DNA of 64,000 nucleotides from Akebia trifoliata (GCA_017979445.1 CM030706.1:25956281-26020280), one strand, 5' to 3'; counted from the stretch's first letter, positions 46,801 to 57,811 are shown. A program made the numbers and translations. The notes: generated by a model from the sequence alone, not told the origin.

Positions 46801-47542
46801 TAGCGATTCTCAATTTGGAAGATTCGACACCTTCATATTAGAAAGTTCATGTTTGTAGATTTGAGGATTTCTAATTCAAAATTTCATACCTTCGAAAATC
46901 TTCTATTTTGGGAGAATTCTATTTTCTTAAAAAACTGCTAATTTGGAGTTCATCATATATTCTTCCAATTCTAATTTAAGAAATTTTACGTTCCTAATTT
47001 GGAAATATTATGAGTCCCAATTCGACAGGTTTCTATTTGTAATCTTCCTATTTAGAATTTTCTCATAAGTTTATATTTTTGACAGTTTGGGGAATATTTG
47101 CAGGTGGAATTTTTTAATTGATTTCAGGTCATGGAGCTAATTAGGATTTTTCCAAACCCTTCCATATTTTGTGGAATTCAAAGAATAATCATGTAACAGT
47201 TGGGACAATTTAGCCATAGGATTTGTTTGGAAAATCCCACATAAATTGATGATGATGATTGGACTGTGACCTTGATTGTAGTCTTTGTATGTTGACTATA
47301 GGATGATTTTGGATCGTAGTAAAGATCGATCATACTGATCGGGCGGGTTCGATGCCTAACACCTTCCGAAACCCGTAATCTGACCCCTTACCCATATCTT
47401 TGATCCGTGAACCGATCCATATCCATTTGGAGTTATTTATGGTTCCTAGACCTAAACTTGGTGGCGACTCCCATTCTCGAAAGTCCCCCATTAATAAATT
47501 GGACCCCTATCCACTATTTAGTGAAGGGTCAAGGCGATTTCA
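43838..47542 (+). mobile_element. Solo LTR, family C, inserted in E4
   Basis: A 3705-bp plus-strand LTR. It starts TCTAGACATCCCATTTTTGC (TG changed to TC) and ends GGCGATTTCA. The flanks are CGCTC (43833-43837) and CGCTG (47543-47547), a 5-bp duplication with one mismatch. Both flanks belong to the same palindrome-rich part of E4, which confirms the insertion. Inside are an A/T-rich tract (44390-44870), a pyrimidine-rich region (45000-45480), GATGCCTAACACCTTCC (47351-47367) and TGGCGACTCC (47462-47471). The relic at 15470-16138 is the same family. Frames of 60-96 aa inside it (for example 45024-45314 and 45182-45424, which overlap on opposite strands) are not supported. Confidence 0.82.
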
Positions 47543-47558
47543 CGCTGTCGTTTCTTTC

Positions 47559-47657
47559 ATCCGTTTTTGGGGCCCGGAAGGCGCTATCCCCTGTTTCATC
47601 CGTGTTTGGAGCACGGATTCAATATATTGAGCTGCATCCGTACTGGTACCACGGACC
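47559..47657. repeat. Palindrome cluster upstream of antisense gene A
   Basis: Three copies: 47559-47578 (decayed), 47598-47618 (ATCCGTG-TTTGGAG-CACGGAT, perfect arms) and 47636-47657 (ATCCGTACTGGTACCACGG, itself overlapping an ACTGGT / ACCAGT palindrome). They lie just before the presumed transcription start of gene A. Confidence 0.8.
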
Positions 47658-47689
47658 AGTACGAATTTTGAACGTTAAAGCCTGCGTGC

Positions 47690-47899
47690 CCTTCCATTTT
47701 CTCTTTCTTCTTCATTTTCCTTCGGTTTTCCTTCTCTCTCTGGCGATTTCTCTTATTGTTTCTTCATTCTCTCGTTGATTTCGTGGGTTTGGACCTTTGG
47801 CGAACCGATTTTGGTCATTTTAAAGTGTACGAGCATCAAGACGTTTAGGAGAGGTTCAAAGCTTCGAAGAGCTCGATCGGATAGTGATTTCATGTCGAG
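47690..47899 (+). other. Probable 5' leader exon of antisense gene A
   Basis: A pyrimidine-rich start (TTTCTCTTTCTTCTTC) leads to CATGTCGAG|GTAAGTCC, a strong splice donor at 47900. The next good acceptor, TTATTTTGCAG at 49634, lies directly before the gene A start codon. The leader holds an ATG at 47892 that, after splicing, gives only a short upstream frame of about 11 codons. E1 has a matching stretch at 6851-7060. Confidence 0.5.
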
Positions 47900-49634
47900 G
47901 TAAGTCCTTTCTTCTTGTTCCCTTTTCTTTTATTTTTCGATTCTTATTTCCTTTTCATGAGAACCATATGTGTATCTTGATTTTTTTATTATGCTATACC
48001 ATGTCATCTTCTACCACACCATGAGAATTTCATGTTCATCTTAATTTTCTGATTGTTCTTTCTATGCCACTATGATTGTTTGATTTTGATATTGATGGAT
48101 GTGGTACGGATGTAATAACGGTGGGGTGGACGTGAGTGAAGTTGTTGTTTTGATTGGTTGGGGCATTGGTCAAAGGATTATGGACTGGGTTTCGATTTGG
48201 TTGGATTGGGATTAGGGGTGTTGGTATTGAATGATGGTGTTTTGGTTTGTAGGGGTGTGATTGGGGTGACATGGATGGGGTGATTGGGTGTCTTTTAGAA
48301 GAGAGTTGGCTGGGTTGGATGCATTTTCTAGACTAGATTCACATGGTGTGATATTAGGGTATTTGAATGATGGCTTGGATTGTTGGGTTTGTTTAGGGAT
48401 TGTTGAGGTATAGGTATGGATTTGGATTGCTACCAAATTGCTTGAGTGAGGATTCGGGCTGATTGTTTAGATTGGATTAGGGGTAGTTTGGAGCGAAAAT
48501 GGGGTTGTTTAGTGGATTATTTAGGATCCTAAAAGGGGTAATGGTATAGTGTGGTTAAGGGTAATTGGGAAGCTATTTTGGACAAAGATTGTTTTGACGA
48601 TGGTTTAGGTATCGGTTATGTCCTGTTGAGGGACCGGTTTAGGCATGGGTTAAGGGACTGGATTCGGACTGCTTAGGGATTATCTGGATGAATCGATTTC
48701 TTTCTCCTTTTTTTTTTCTTGATCATGCTTGTCACGTTTTTCATCTCACTTTAAAATATGGATATTTCGTTTTGCTTTGAGAACCCATGTTTTTTGCTTC
48801 TCTTCAAATGATCTTTTGATATGATTGCGATGATACATGGGTATGAGTTTGATTAGGTAGGATGGGTTATTCTGGGCTTTGAACTAGGTTTGGCTAGGTC
48901 AAACTGGGTTAGAATGGGTTGATTGGATTTGACTAGGATTAGATGGGCTTGACTGAGTTGAATTGGATTTGACTCAGATGGGGTAGGTTGACTGAGTTTG
49001 AGTGAGTTGATTGGGTTTTGATAGAGTTAACTGAGTTGACTAGATTGACTTTGGTTGAATGGGTTGACTAGTTTTGGTAGATGGGTTAGGTTGATCTAGA
49101 TTGGGTAGGTTTGGACTGGGTTGGGCTCTGGTTGACTGGGTTTAAACTGGTTTGACTCGGTTTGGGGTTAAACTGGGTTGAATTGACTTCAGTTGATTGG
49201 ATTGGTTGGATTTTTGCTTAGATGGATTGGTTTGACTAAGTTGACTGAATTCGACTGAGTCGGATAGGCTTGACTGAGTTGACTAAGTTGGCTGAGTTGA
49301 CCCTGGACGGGATAGTTTTGATTGAGTCAACTGGGTTTGGCTGAGTTGACTCAGATTTGACTGGGTTTGGTGGATTTGAATGGGTTTGACCGAGTTGGGT
49401 AGGTTTGACTCAGATTGGCTAGGTTTGACTGGGATTAGATGGGTTTGACTGAGTTGACTGGGTTTGATTCCAATTGGCTAGATTTGACTGGGATTAGCTA
49501 GGTTTGACTGAGTTGACTGGGTTTGACTTCGATTGGCTAGGTTTGACTCGGATTAGATGGGTTTGGCTGAGTTGCCTCGAGATAGGCAAATAGGACACTT
49601 TCCTTTGTCGGCTCAGCATTTTATTATTTTGCAG
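47900..49634 (+). other. Leader intron of gene A, with degenerate TTGACTGGG repeats
   Basis: About 1.7 kb, G/T-rich. From about 48840 to 49560 it is an irregular array of GGTTTGACTGAGTTGACTGG phrases with an average spacing near 10-20 bp. The E1 counterpart is C/A-rich on the plus strand. No coding is supported; minus-strand frames (48036-48436) mirror the low complexity. Confidence 0.55.
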
Positions 49635-52270
49635 ATGGGTAGAGAGAGGAGGAGTCAAGTAGTACATTCTTCTGATGAGGAGGAGGAGGTGAGGCCCTGG
49701 ACCCAGGCACGCTTTGTTTTGGGGTCTGGGGTGGCGACAGAGTATGGCTGGCCGAGGCAGCCTTCATGGAGACTTGAGTCATCTGTAGCTGGTTCTTCTT
49801 CCGGGAGTAGGGCAGACGAGGCCAATACTTCTTAGAGTGGCCCAACTGAGGATCTCCCTAGCTGCAGTGGTGGGAGAGGCAGACGTGGTGGCCGAGGCTG
49901 GAGTGATTGGGCCATAGCTGTTGGCCGAGTAGGCCGTGAGGTTCCCAGGGTTGAGATCCCTGCGAAGGAGAGTGAGAGGGTCCCAGATACCTCTCTTCTT
50001 CACGGATTGGGGAGGCACGTATCGATGTTGGTTCGGTTGGATATCCCTACTCCCTACCCATCAGCCAGTTTCAGAGGGAGATATAGTACATTTTTTGCTA
50101 CCGCTGCCCTATTTTTTGATGATATCTGGACCCAGTTTTCAACGGTGGGCTTCAACGCATTCCTGCAGATTCCGGCACTGAGAGTGGATCGCCCTTTGTT
50201 CTTGGCTATGATTGAGAGATGGTTCCTAGCGACTCACTCTTTTCATATGCCGGAGGTTGAGATAGGCATTAGGCCTTCAGATTTCGTTGCTATTACCGGC
50301 ATTGCGATGGACGGAGAGCCTTTGCCCTTGACCATGGTGACCGTCCAGGAGGTGGACGAGCTGTTGGGCATTACCAGAGTCCCTGCCTCCATGGTGTGGA
50401 AGATGGGCAGGATTAACACAGAGGTGTTGATGGGGCTGTTATTGATAGAGGTAGAGGACGGAGCTCCGCCCACTTATAGAGAGAGATCAGCCTACTTTGG
50501 TGACCGTGACTTCGATATCATTTTTCAGATCTGCTTTCTCCTTCTCATCGGTAGATGTTTCTTTCTAGAGGATGATTCTTCAATTTCCACCACATTCCTC
50601 TCCGTCATGCGTGATATCGACCACATTGGCGATTTCGATTGGGGTAGCCTCATTTATGGTACCATTATGGGGGGTTTGGACTGGGTCGTCGAGGGGATCA
50701 CTATGCCCCATGGAGCTGGGATCTCCACATGCTTCTTTTGGCAGTTTCTTGAGGTAAAATGGATTTCAATTTCGTTTCTTTTCAATTTCTTTCCCCATAT
50801 TTTGTTCGTTGTCTGATGCCTTCTTTTTTTTTTTTTTTTTTTTCAGATTTTTGTTCATGTGTATTTTCCCTTTTATCTACCCACCTGTAGTCATCCAGAC
50901 GAGGGTTATCCATTGGGGGCATTTGGGGCCACCAGAGATGTTAGGGCCATCCGGAGCAGCCCTCGGAGTGCTCGGGCCCACATCGATTTATGTCGTCTTT
51001 GAGACGTGAGTATTCGAACCTTTTCTTTTTATTCGACTCTGAAACTGCCTGTATCTGTTGTCTGACTATCTCTTTTGCAGATCTTCTCGGTTACACTTCG
51101 AGACCTCCCCCGCATTGTCAGCGGGAGGCAAGAGGTGAGGAATGCCTACAGACGTAACACCAGACGACAGCGCTACCCCTACTTCATCGGCGAGTAGAGA
51201 TATACATTTTATCTAGGGGAGCGCTTATTTTTCTAGCACAACGGGAACCTTCGCATCCCTGTCGTTCCACCTGAGCCTATCTCGGGTGCGATGACGGTGG
51301 ATGAGTATCTTGCCCAGGCGAGGGGCATAGATGCTGCTGAGCTGGTGAGGGGGGTGACTACCAGGCATGGTTCTGAGAGGCCTCTATTGGGTATATCATG
51401 CATGCTGTCACCATCCGGGCCGGGATCACCGAGATCAGAGGGGTCTTTCTTCAGAAGCATGCTGTCACGGTACACATTCTATTACTGTTTCTCTTCCTTA
51501 TAATTTTCTGCGTTCCGTTATATCCCTATCTCACTTGATCGATGTTCTTGTTCTCAGGCCGATGATCTTCGTCACCTTCGAGAGGGCTACGACGTGATCG
51601 AGGCTCAGGCAGCGAGGGGAGTGGAGATGGAGAATAGGTGGAGAGCCTTTAGGGCTGAGGTGGAGGAGCAGGCTGCTCGACTCGAGGAGCAGGCTGCTCG
51701 ACTCGAGGAGCAGGCTGCTCGACTCGAGGAGCAGGAGGCTCGTATCCAGGAGCTAGAGCTGGAGGTAGCCTTACGGGAGTCTCGTTTCCAAGATGAGATG
51801 GTATGTCGTTATTTATTTCTTTTTCTCATTCCAGTGTAGACTGTAGCATATTTTTCATCTGTTCTCACTGATTTTCTTGTGGTCTTCTCAAGATTACTAT
51901 CGAAGTCGAGACGGAGCGAGCACCTCGGCGCGCCCTCCAACCCCTCTTAGGGTAAGTATTTTTATTTTCGTTGTTCATTTTCTTGCATATTCTGTATATA
52001 TTTCTGCCTGTGTTTTGATTTGTTTTGCTTCTTTGTTTTCAGGCTTCCCCCTCCACTGGACCCTCCGTTCCGGGTGCTGATCTTGCAAGGACTACGAAGC
52101 AGGATGCTGCTCTGGATGCAGAGCTCTTCTTCACGGATTCTGAGGGACTACTGCGGATGCACGGTCTACCTTCTTCCGGGGTGTCGGGTTCTGGTGCTAT
52201 GGCTGAATCCTCTTCTGGAGTAGTTCTGGAGACTCAGAGCGCCCGGGACGATGTTCTCCCTTCAATTTGA
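49635..52270 (+). pseudogene. Gene A: spliced plant-mobile-domain protein, antisense to E4
   Basis: Six coding exons with GT...AG introns: 49635-50753, 50847-51005, 51081-51469, 51558-51800, 51893-51951 and 52043-52270. The ATG follows directly after an acceptor. Residues about 165-370 form a plant mobile domain (PF10536 type: RPLFLAMIERWFLATHSF, PSDFVAITGIAMDGEP). Exon 4 encodes a coiled coil with three identical EEQAARL heptads. Exon 6 is acidic and serine-rich. Host relatives act in the nucleus in gene and transposon silencing, and transposons carry many copies. Defects: TAG at 49833, TGA at the end of exon 2, two TAG in exon 3, a likely frameshift late in exon 3 and one missing base in exon 5. 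The E1 copy shares the exon-2 TGA, so the exact ancestral splice or frame there is uncertain. Exon coordinates are my reading of splice signals. Confidence 0.72.
51663..51734 (+). repeat. Three perfect 21-bp repeats coding coiled-coil heptads
   Basis: Units at 51663, 51684 and 51705 are identical and each encodes EEQAARL, one heptad. A partial fourth (EEQ) leads into EARIQELELEVALRE. Identity between units in an otherwise decayed gene suggests recent slippage or repeat homogenisation. Confidence 0.9.
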
Positions 52271-52833
52271 TCTTTTGATGTACCTTGTAAATAAACAAAT
52301 ATTTTATATTAGTTTCTTTTGGACGTTATATGTAAACACTTCAAACTTCTGTATATATGCGTGTATATGCTCTCCTTTCATTGTATTTATTATGATCATC
52401 TGTGCAATTGCTTCGAGCCTTTTAGGCGTGATATCGATCATCAGGGTTTTTGAGCCCTTTCGAGCGTTGGTGAGGCTATAGGCAGGTAAAGGGTGTGATT
52501 AGGGTCCAAAGGACCCTTCGAGCGTGTTCTTGAGTGGCATGAGTCGTTTGGGATCCATGGTGAGTGAGGTAGTTTTTGGAGGCCTGACCTGGCCAAAAAT
52601 GATCTTGGCGAGTTCCTACGTGCCTGATATATATTTTGAGAGTTTCTTAGCGTTTTGAATGCTTTTATCGAGCGCGTAGGAATTTCTATCATTCTTCATA
52701 TGATTTAGAGGTATCGAGCCCTGAGATGGCCATTATGTAGTCTGGAATTATCGAAATCTCAAATGACTCAGGACCTAAGGCTTAAAGTGTTATGTTCCGT
52801 GTTCTCAACAGGGATGGGTTTTTCCAATTTTCA
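52271..52833 (+). other. 3' region of gene A
   Basis: Downstream sequence without a frame. Its part up to about 52570 matches E1 (2225-2370, inverted) through CTTTTAGGCGTGATATCGAT and AAAGGGTGTGATTAGGGTCC, so it is an old part of the family. It probably holds the transcript end of gene A. Confidence 0.45.
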
Positions 52834-53006
52834 TATGTGCTAGGAGCACGGATAAGTCATTTCCTCTTTTATCCGTGCCTTAAGCACAGATGAGTCACAT
52901 TTTGTTTCTTCCGTGCTTCCAACACGGATAAGCTAAGATTAATTCTATCCGTGTTTTTGGCACGAATTTGTTGACATTTGTCCTTATCCGAGTTTGAAAC
53001 ATGGAC
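52834..53006. repeat. Five-copy palindrome cluster upstream of antisense gene B
   Basis: Copies at 52834-52854, 52871-52891, 52910-52930, 52947-52967 and 52985-53006 share the layout ATCCGTG-N7-CACGGAT with one or two changes each. Spacing is about 37-39 bp. The cluster ends 130 bp before the ATG of gene B, mirroring the cluster before gene A. Confidence 0.82.
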
Positions 53007-53136
53007 CAGTATGATTTACTCTCTATTTTAAGCCTGTTTCAACTCATTTTGCCCTAACATTCGATTTTTCACTTCCTTTTTCACTTTTGGCCGATTTTTT
53101 ACTGTCCTTCTCCCTCAAAGCTTCTTCTCAAGCTCC

Positions 53137-54734
53137 ATGGAGGTGCCCTATACTCTTCCCAACTTGAAAAGGTATGGCGTTGTTGATTCTTTCTTGAGTA
53201 GTTGGATAGATGGCATAAATAATGATGATAGAGCCCAATGGTGTTTGAATAAGTTGGGGTTCATTCTTTTTTTGCCCAAGGTCCCATTGCAATGGAGCTT
53301 GATCAAGGCAATGTTGGGGTATTGGATTCCGAGTTTAATCTTTTTCGGTTTGGGGTGCACGAAATGACTCCCACCATCGAGGAGTTTGAAGTGTTGTTGG
53401 GGCTTGAAATATCGAGCCCCGTTGTGATTCCACCATTGCGTGATGGATTCCGAGGTAAGACTTCTAACTTTTTGGGGATAAGCCGCAAGTTTTTGAAGAT
53501 TTCGAATGGTGGATCGATTTTGAAGACAATGTTTAAATCTTTCTTGATTAACGCCTCACGGATCACTCGAAGCCGTTGATTCACTTTAACGCTCTTACTC
53601 TGATGGTGGTGAGTCAACTCTTGTTCCAAGTTGGCGGAGACATCATAGATCTTTCTCTCATTCCCGTGATTCAACAAGTCCGGGAGGGACACCGGTTGGC
53701 ACCGATGTTTTTGAGCGAGATGTTCCAATCTCTCATGGCTTGTTCTTCCGGTCGTGATCGAATTTTCTGAGGGTGTGCTCCACTCCTGCAGGTAAATTTT
53801 GAACTTAGCTTAGTTTTTAAATTTAAATTTGAACTTGGTAGTTTCCAAAGTTTAGAATGCTCCTGTTATTGTAGCTCTGGTTTATGGATCATCTAGTTTC
53901 AACTGAAGTGGTTAATCGTCCATTTTGCGTTAATGTCGATCTTGTACTCATGATGTCGAGGCGAGTTGCTCCCTTCATCTCGGGTGGCAAAGAAGAATGG
54001 TATTCTTTTATCGACAACCTTGATGATGAAGAAGTGAGGTGCGTTGGGGCCTTCCAACCTCGAGGGTCTCCCGTGATAGCATTTGATGGTGCCCGTTTTC
54101 TCGTTTTGATTGGTCTTCCGGGGCAACCCATTATGTACCACTTCGGGTTCTTCGTCAATTTCGCTATGACCAGGGTGTGCTCATCCCTGAGAATTTCAAT
54201 GAGTTGATTGGTCCGTTGTCGACTGCACTTTTAAGTCGACTTGTAAAAAAATGGGGTCGGGTTGAGGTTCTGAGTCGACCCATCTTTGCAGCACACCAAT
54301 TCCCGGCATACTTGCATTGGATTCGAGAGCTCGTAAATGAGAGACCCTCGGTGTCGATAGTTCTTCGAACACGTCCTGGTGCTTCATCCTTCTTTGATTA
54401 CCGAGATCGAGTTGAGGAGTCTCAGACTGATCATCGTCGCATTCAGGCTATCTGGCTTAAATCAGAGAAGAAGATGCAGAAAGAGATTGCTCGGCTGACA
54501 TCTGCCTTTGCCCAATCTAGATCTAGTGATGGTGGTGAAGTGGCTAGGCTTCGAGCTGAAGTAGCTGAGTTGAGGGATCGGCTTGCCTAGTGTCCTCATT
54601 ATGAGGACTTTGCAGCATATTTGACGAGTCATGATGCTGACGATGTCGAAAAGGTGATGATGAGCCAGGTTGCTCGGATTCGTGCTTTGGAGGAACGCCT
54701 TGACTCTTTTTTCATTTCTCACCATGATGTTTGA
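53137..54734 (+). pseudogene. Gene B: DUF7745-like protein, antisense to E4
   Basis: Exon 1 (53137-53791) starts MEVPYTLPNLKRYGVVDSF and contains the signature MTPTIEEFEVLLGLE. An intron 53792-53874 (GT...TTGTAG) joins GCAPLLQ to LWFMDHL, after which exon 2 runs to TGA at 54732-54734. The order of these motifs fits the plant DUF7745 family, which is common in and around Tat/Ogre elements; its function is not known. The C-terminus (54430-54730) is a coiled coil (EKKMQKEIARLTSAF, EVARLRAEVAELRDRLA). It is broken by a frameshift near 53330, a stop and shift near 53577, TGA near 53768, a shift near 54170 and TAG at 54588. It is not a transcript of the element's own strand. Confidence 0.65.
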
Positions 54735-56084
54735 CTGATTGCACTGTATTCCCACTTTTGTATTTTCTTGTCATTAACTGAATGTATGCAAAACGTTGAA
54801 AGATTAAGGCAAAGAAAATAGGTTTTGTACTTACTTGGCCTCAGGTATATCTATTGTTCATGAAGTTTAAATAAGTCCTAGATTTTTCATCATCGGCCAA
54901 AATAGTAGTTTTTTTTTTGAAATTTTGTGAAATGTCTTTGTCAAATGAGTACGATAAATTCAGAGTTTGTAAATCGTTTTTGGTTATGACGATTTTGGTA
55001 CTTTTGCCAAACACAGGGGATACAAGCGTTAATTGTTCTTTTGGTTCCTTTAGAGTCATCCCCAGTGCCCTGGTATTGGAAGCTTGTTATCTATTTGGAC
55101 CACGGGTTTTTGGAAAGATTTTCGTCGTTCACAGTTTATACTCTTACGGGCCAGGAGTTTTTTTTGTTTGTTTACCCTTATTGCCCCTGGTACCAGTTAC
55201 GATTTTCACCAGACCTGGTTTCCACATTTTTGCTTATCAACGTCCTTTTTAGGATTTTCATCGTGCCAGTGGCTTTAATCTTGCCATAGTTTGATTCTTT
55301 TACTCATAGCGCCCTTTCGGATTTTCACTATGTCCTTTCAGATTATGCTTGTATTTTTGGATTTTTTTACATTTCAGTTCTGTTCGGAGTTTCTGTGTCT
55401 CTGTGGCTTGGTGACTCAAGTTGAGCTGCGAGATCGACGACTCTACTCTTCGAGTACTCTTTTTTTTTCGAATATCCGACCTGGATTCCCTTCTCGAGTC
55501 TTCCAACGACTAATAAGACTTTGAGGTCCGGACCAAGTCGCAAGATCATTGGTGCTGCCATTGTCATTTTGTTTTCCTAGAACTTTTCCTGATAAAAAAT
55601 GACTTTTGTTGGGACGAAATGTTAGCTTAGGCTTATGGTAGTGGAAAGTTACAAAAAGGTTAAGGTCTGGATGTATTTAGAGTGGTTTAGACATGGGGCT
55701 TATCTATTTTTGTTTCGAAAAGATAATCTATATCTCTTCCCTGTGACTCTCGAACTTATTTAGGCTAGAGATTTGGGTCGAGCCAAGATCAAGTGTCTGA
55801 GTTGTTGATTTTTTTTAATTTTTTTGTATTTTTAGCCGTTCACAGTTTATCCTCATGCGGGCCAGGAGTATTTTGATACTTCTGATTTTTTCTTTGATTT
55901 TATTTTCTTCTGTTTCTTTTTGTTATTTTTTTTTGTTTTTTGTTTTTTTTTTTTTTTTTTATAATTGTTGACTTACCCCAGTCTTAGGTTAAGAAATGAA
56001 CGTGATGGCTCAAAAGGGTTGACTAGGGTTAGATAGTTTGTTTAGAATAACAAAGATGGCCTTTCATCATCTCAGGGTCAGATC
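54735..56084. other. Spacer between gene B and the end of pol
   Basis: No convincing frame. A phrase CGTTCACAGTTTAT ... CGGGCCAGGAGT occurs at 55126 and again at 55836. A T-run lies at 55945-55962. Here the plus-strand antisense unit and the minus-strand pol unit converge, so transcript ends of both should lie in this stretch. Confidence 0.5.
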
Positions 56085-57310
56085 TTAGGCGTAGTATTTC
56101 TTGATAGTGTCAGCATTGATCAGTTGCGGAAAGACTTGTCCGTCCATTTCTGTCAGGATCAGAGCTTTTCCCATCATCACCTTCTTCACGATGAATGGTC
56201 CCTCATAGTTTGGTGTGAATTTTCCTCTGGCGTCTTCTTGGATTGGCAGAATTTTCTTTAGAACAAGGTCTCCTGATGAGAAATCTCTGGGCTTGACTTT
56301 TTTGTTGTAGGCACGAGCTATTTGTCACTGATAGATCTGTCCATGACAAATGGCTGTTAGACGTTTTTCTTCGATTAGATTTAATTGATCGAACTGAGCC
56401 TGAATCCATTCAGCTTCATCAACTCTGCTTCTTTCAATATTTGGAGGGAGGGAATCTCAACCTCTACGGGTAAGACTGCTTCCATTCCGTAGACTAATGA
56501 ATATGGAGTTACTCTAGTCGAAGTTCTGAATGAGGTTCGATAGGCGTGAAGTACAAAAGGCAACATGTCGTGCCAATCTTTGTACGTAACTACCATTTTC
56601 TCGATAATTTTCTTGATATTCTTGTTGGCTGCCTCAACTGTTCCATTTATCTTAGGTCTGTAGGGTACAGAGTTGTGATGAGTGATCTGGAAGTCTTCGC
56701 ACATCTTGATCATATCTTTGTTCTTAAAGTTATTGGTGTTGTCAGTCACTAGTCTGCTTGGAAGCCCATATCTGCAGATAATGTTGTTCTTGATAAACTT
56801 CAGGACATTACTTTTCGTGACGTTGGCGTATGAAGCAGCTTCTACCCACTTGGTGAAGTAGTCGATGGCCACTAAGATGAAGCGATGCCCATTTGTAGCT
56901 TTAGGTGAGATTGGCTCGATGACGTCCATTCCCCAGAGTGAGAAGGGCCAAGGAGTGGTAATATTATGTATCTCTGAAGGCGGAGCATTGATCTGGTTGG
57001 CGTAGATTTGGCACAGATGGCATTTACGAACATGCTGATAGCAGTCACTTTCCATTATTGTCCAGTAATATCCCATCCACATAATATTCTTTACTAGCAT
57101 ATGACCATTCATGTGGGGCCCACAGACTTCCCCATGTACAGTCTCGATTAATAGTTTTGCTTCCGCATCTGCCACGCATCGGAACAAGATCTCGTGGTGT
57201 GGTTTCTTGTACAGGATGCCATTGCTGATAAAGAATTGCCCTGCCAATTTCTGGATAGTCCTTCTGTCATTAGGCGTTGCATCTGAGGGGAGGGTTCAAT
57301 CTTCCAGATA
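56085..57310 (-). pseudogene. pol: Integrase of E4
   Basis: The C-terminal part of pol. The 288-aa open part (57247-56381) has the zinc-binding HHCC set (H38, H45, C76, C79) and the catalytic triad D108, D169 and E205 with the D-35-E spacing, in GMDVI, TDNTNNF and NGTVEAAN. Past a frameshift near 56415 the coding continues as IQAQFDQLNLIEEKRL and GPFIVKKVMMGKALILTEMD to TAA at 56087-56085, ending NADTIKKYYA. Integrase inserts the cDNA into the genome. The catalytic residues are kept, but the frameshift, a stop at about 56330 and upstream stops make it inactive. G is replaced by T in the usual TDNG motif. Confidence 0.88.
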
Positions 57311-57325
57311 TGCCTTGATGTTAGA

Positions 57326-57808
57326 CTACCATGGCTTTTCTTCAGGTTCTTCTACTTCAACGGGTAAGCAATAGGCCGGCTTATCTTGAATTCCAATCTC
57401 AATTGGGTCGATGACTAGGTCTTTCGAGATACTGATCATAGAAACGAGCATAGCCAGTGCATCTACAAACTGATTTTTAGCTCTCGGAATGTATGTGAAT
57501 GAGATCCTGTTAAAGCGTGAGCTTAGTTCCTCCAGATACTCGTGGTAAGGGACCAGTCTCTGTTCTCGGGTCTTCCATTCTCCGATCGTCTGATAGATTA
57601 CTAAGCTTGAATCTCCGAAAACATCGATCTCATCTACCTCGAGATCCAGTGCTGCTTTTAACCCTACTATGCATGCTTCGTATTCGGCCTCGTTGTTAGA
57701 GCATTGGAATTTTAATCTGATGGCGATCGGTACATGGGACCCATCTGGCTTGATCAAAACTACCCCTATTTCGTTTCCTTTCTTATTGGTTGCTCCGTCG
57801 AAGTACAT
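57326..57808 (-). pseudogene. pol: Second (archaeal-type) RNase H of E4
   Basis: 160 residues with MYFDGATNKKG, NNEAEYEACIVGL, FGDSSLVI and IPRAKNQFVDALA. The likely catalytic acids D4, E42 and D66 are present. This extra RNase H after the normal one defines the Tat lineage (Ogre, Retand, Grande) of Ty3/Gypsy. It is in the same frame as RT and integrase. A TGA at 57814-57812, where a tryptophan is expected, separates it from the RNase H before, and TAG follows KPW at 57326. It would remove RNA from the RNA/DNA hybrid or the tRNA primer; its precise role in these elements is unsettled. Confidence 0.87.
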
Positions 57809-57811
57809 TTT

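Noticed and set aside
48036..48436. Minus-strand ORFs in the gene A leader intron
   Set aside because: Low-complexity Pro/Thr/Asn/His translation of G/T-rich intron sequence, with no homologous frame in E1.
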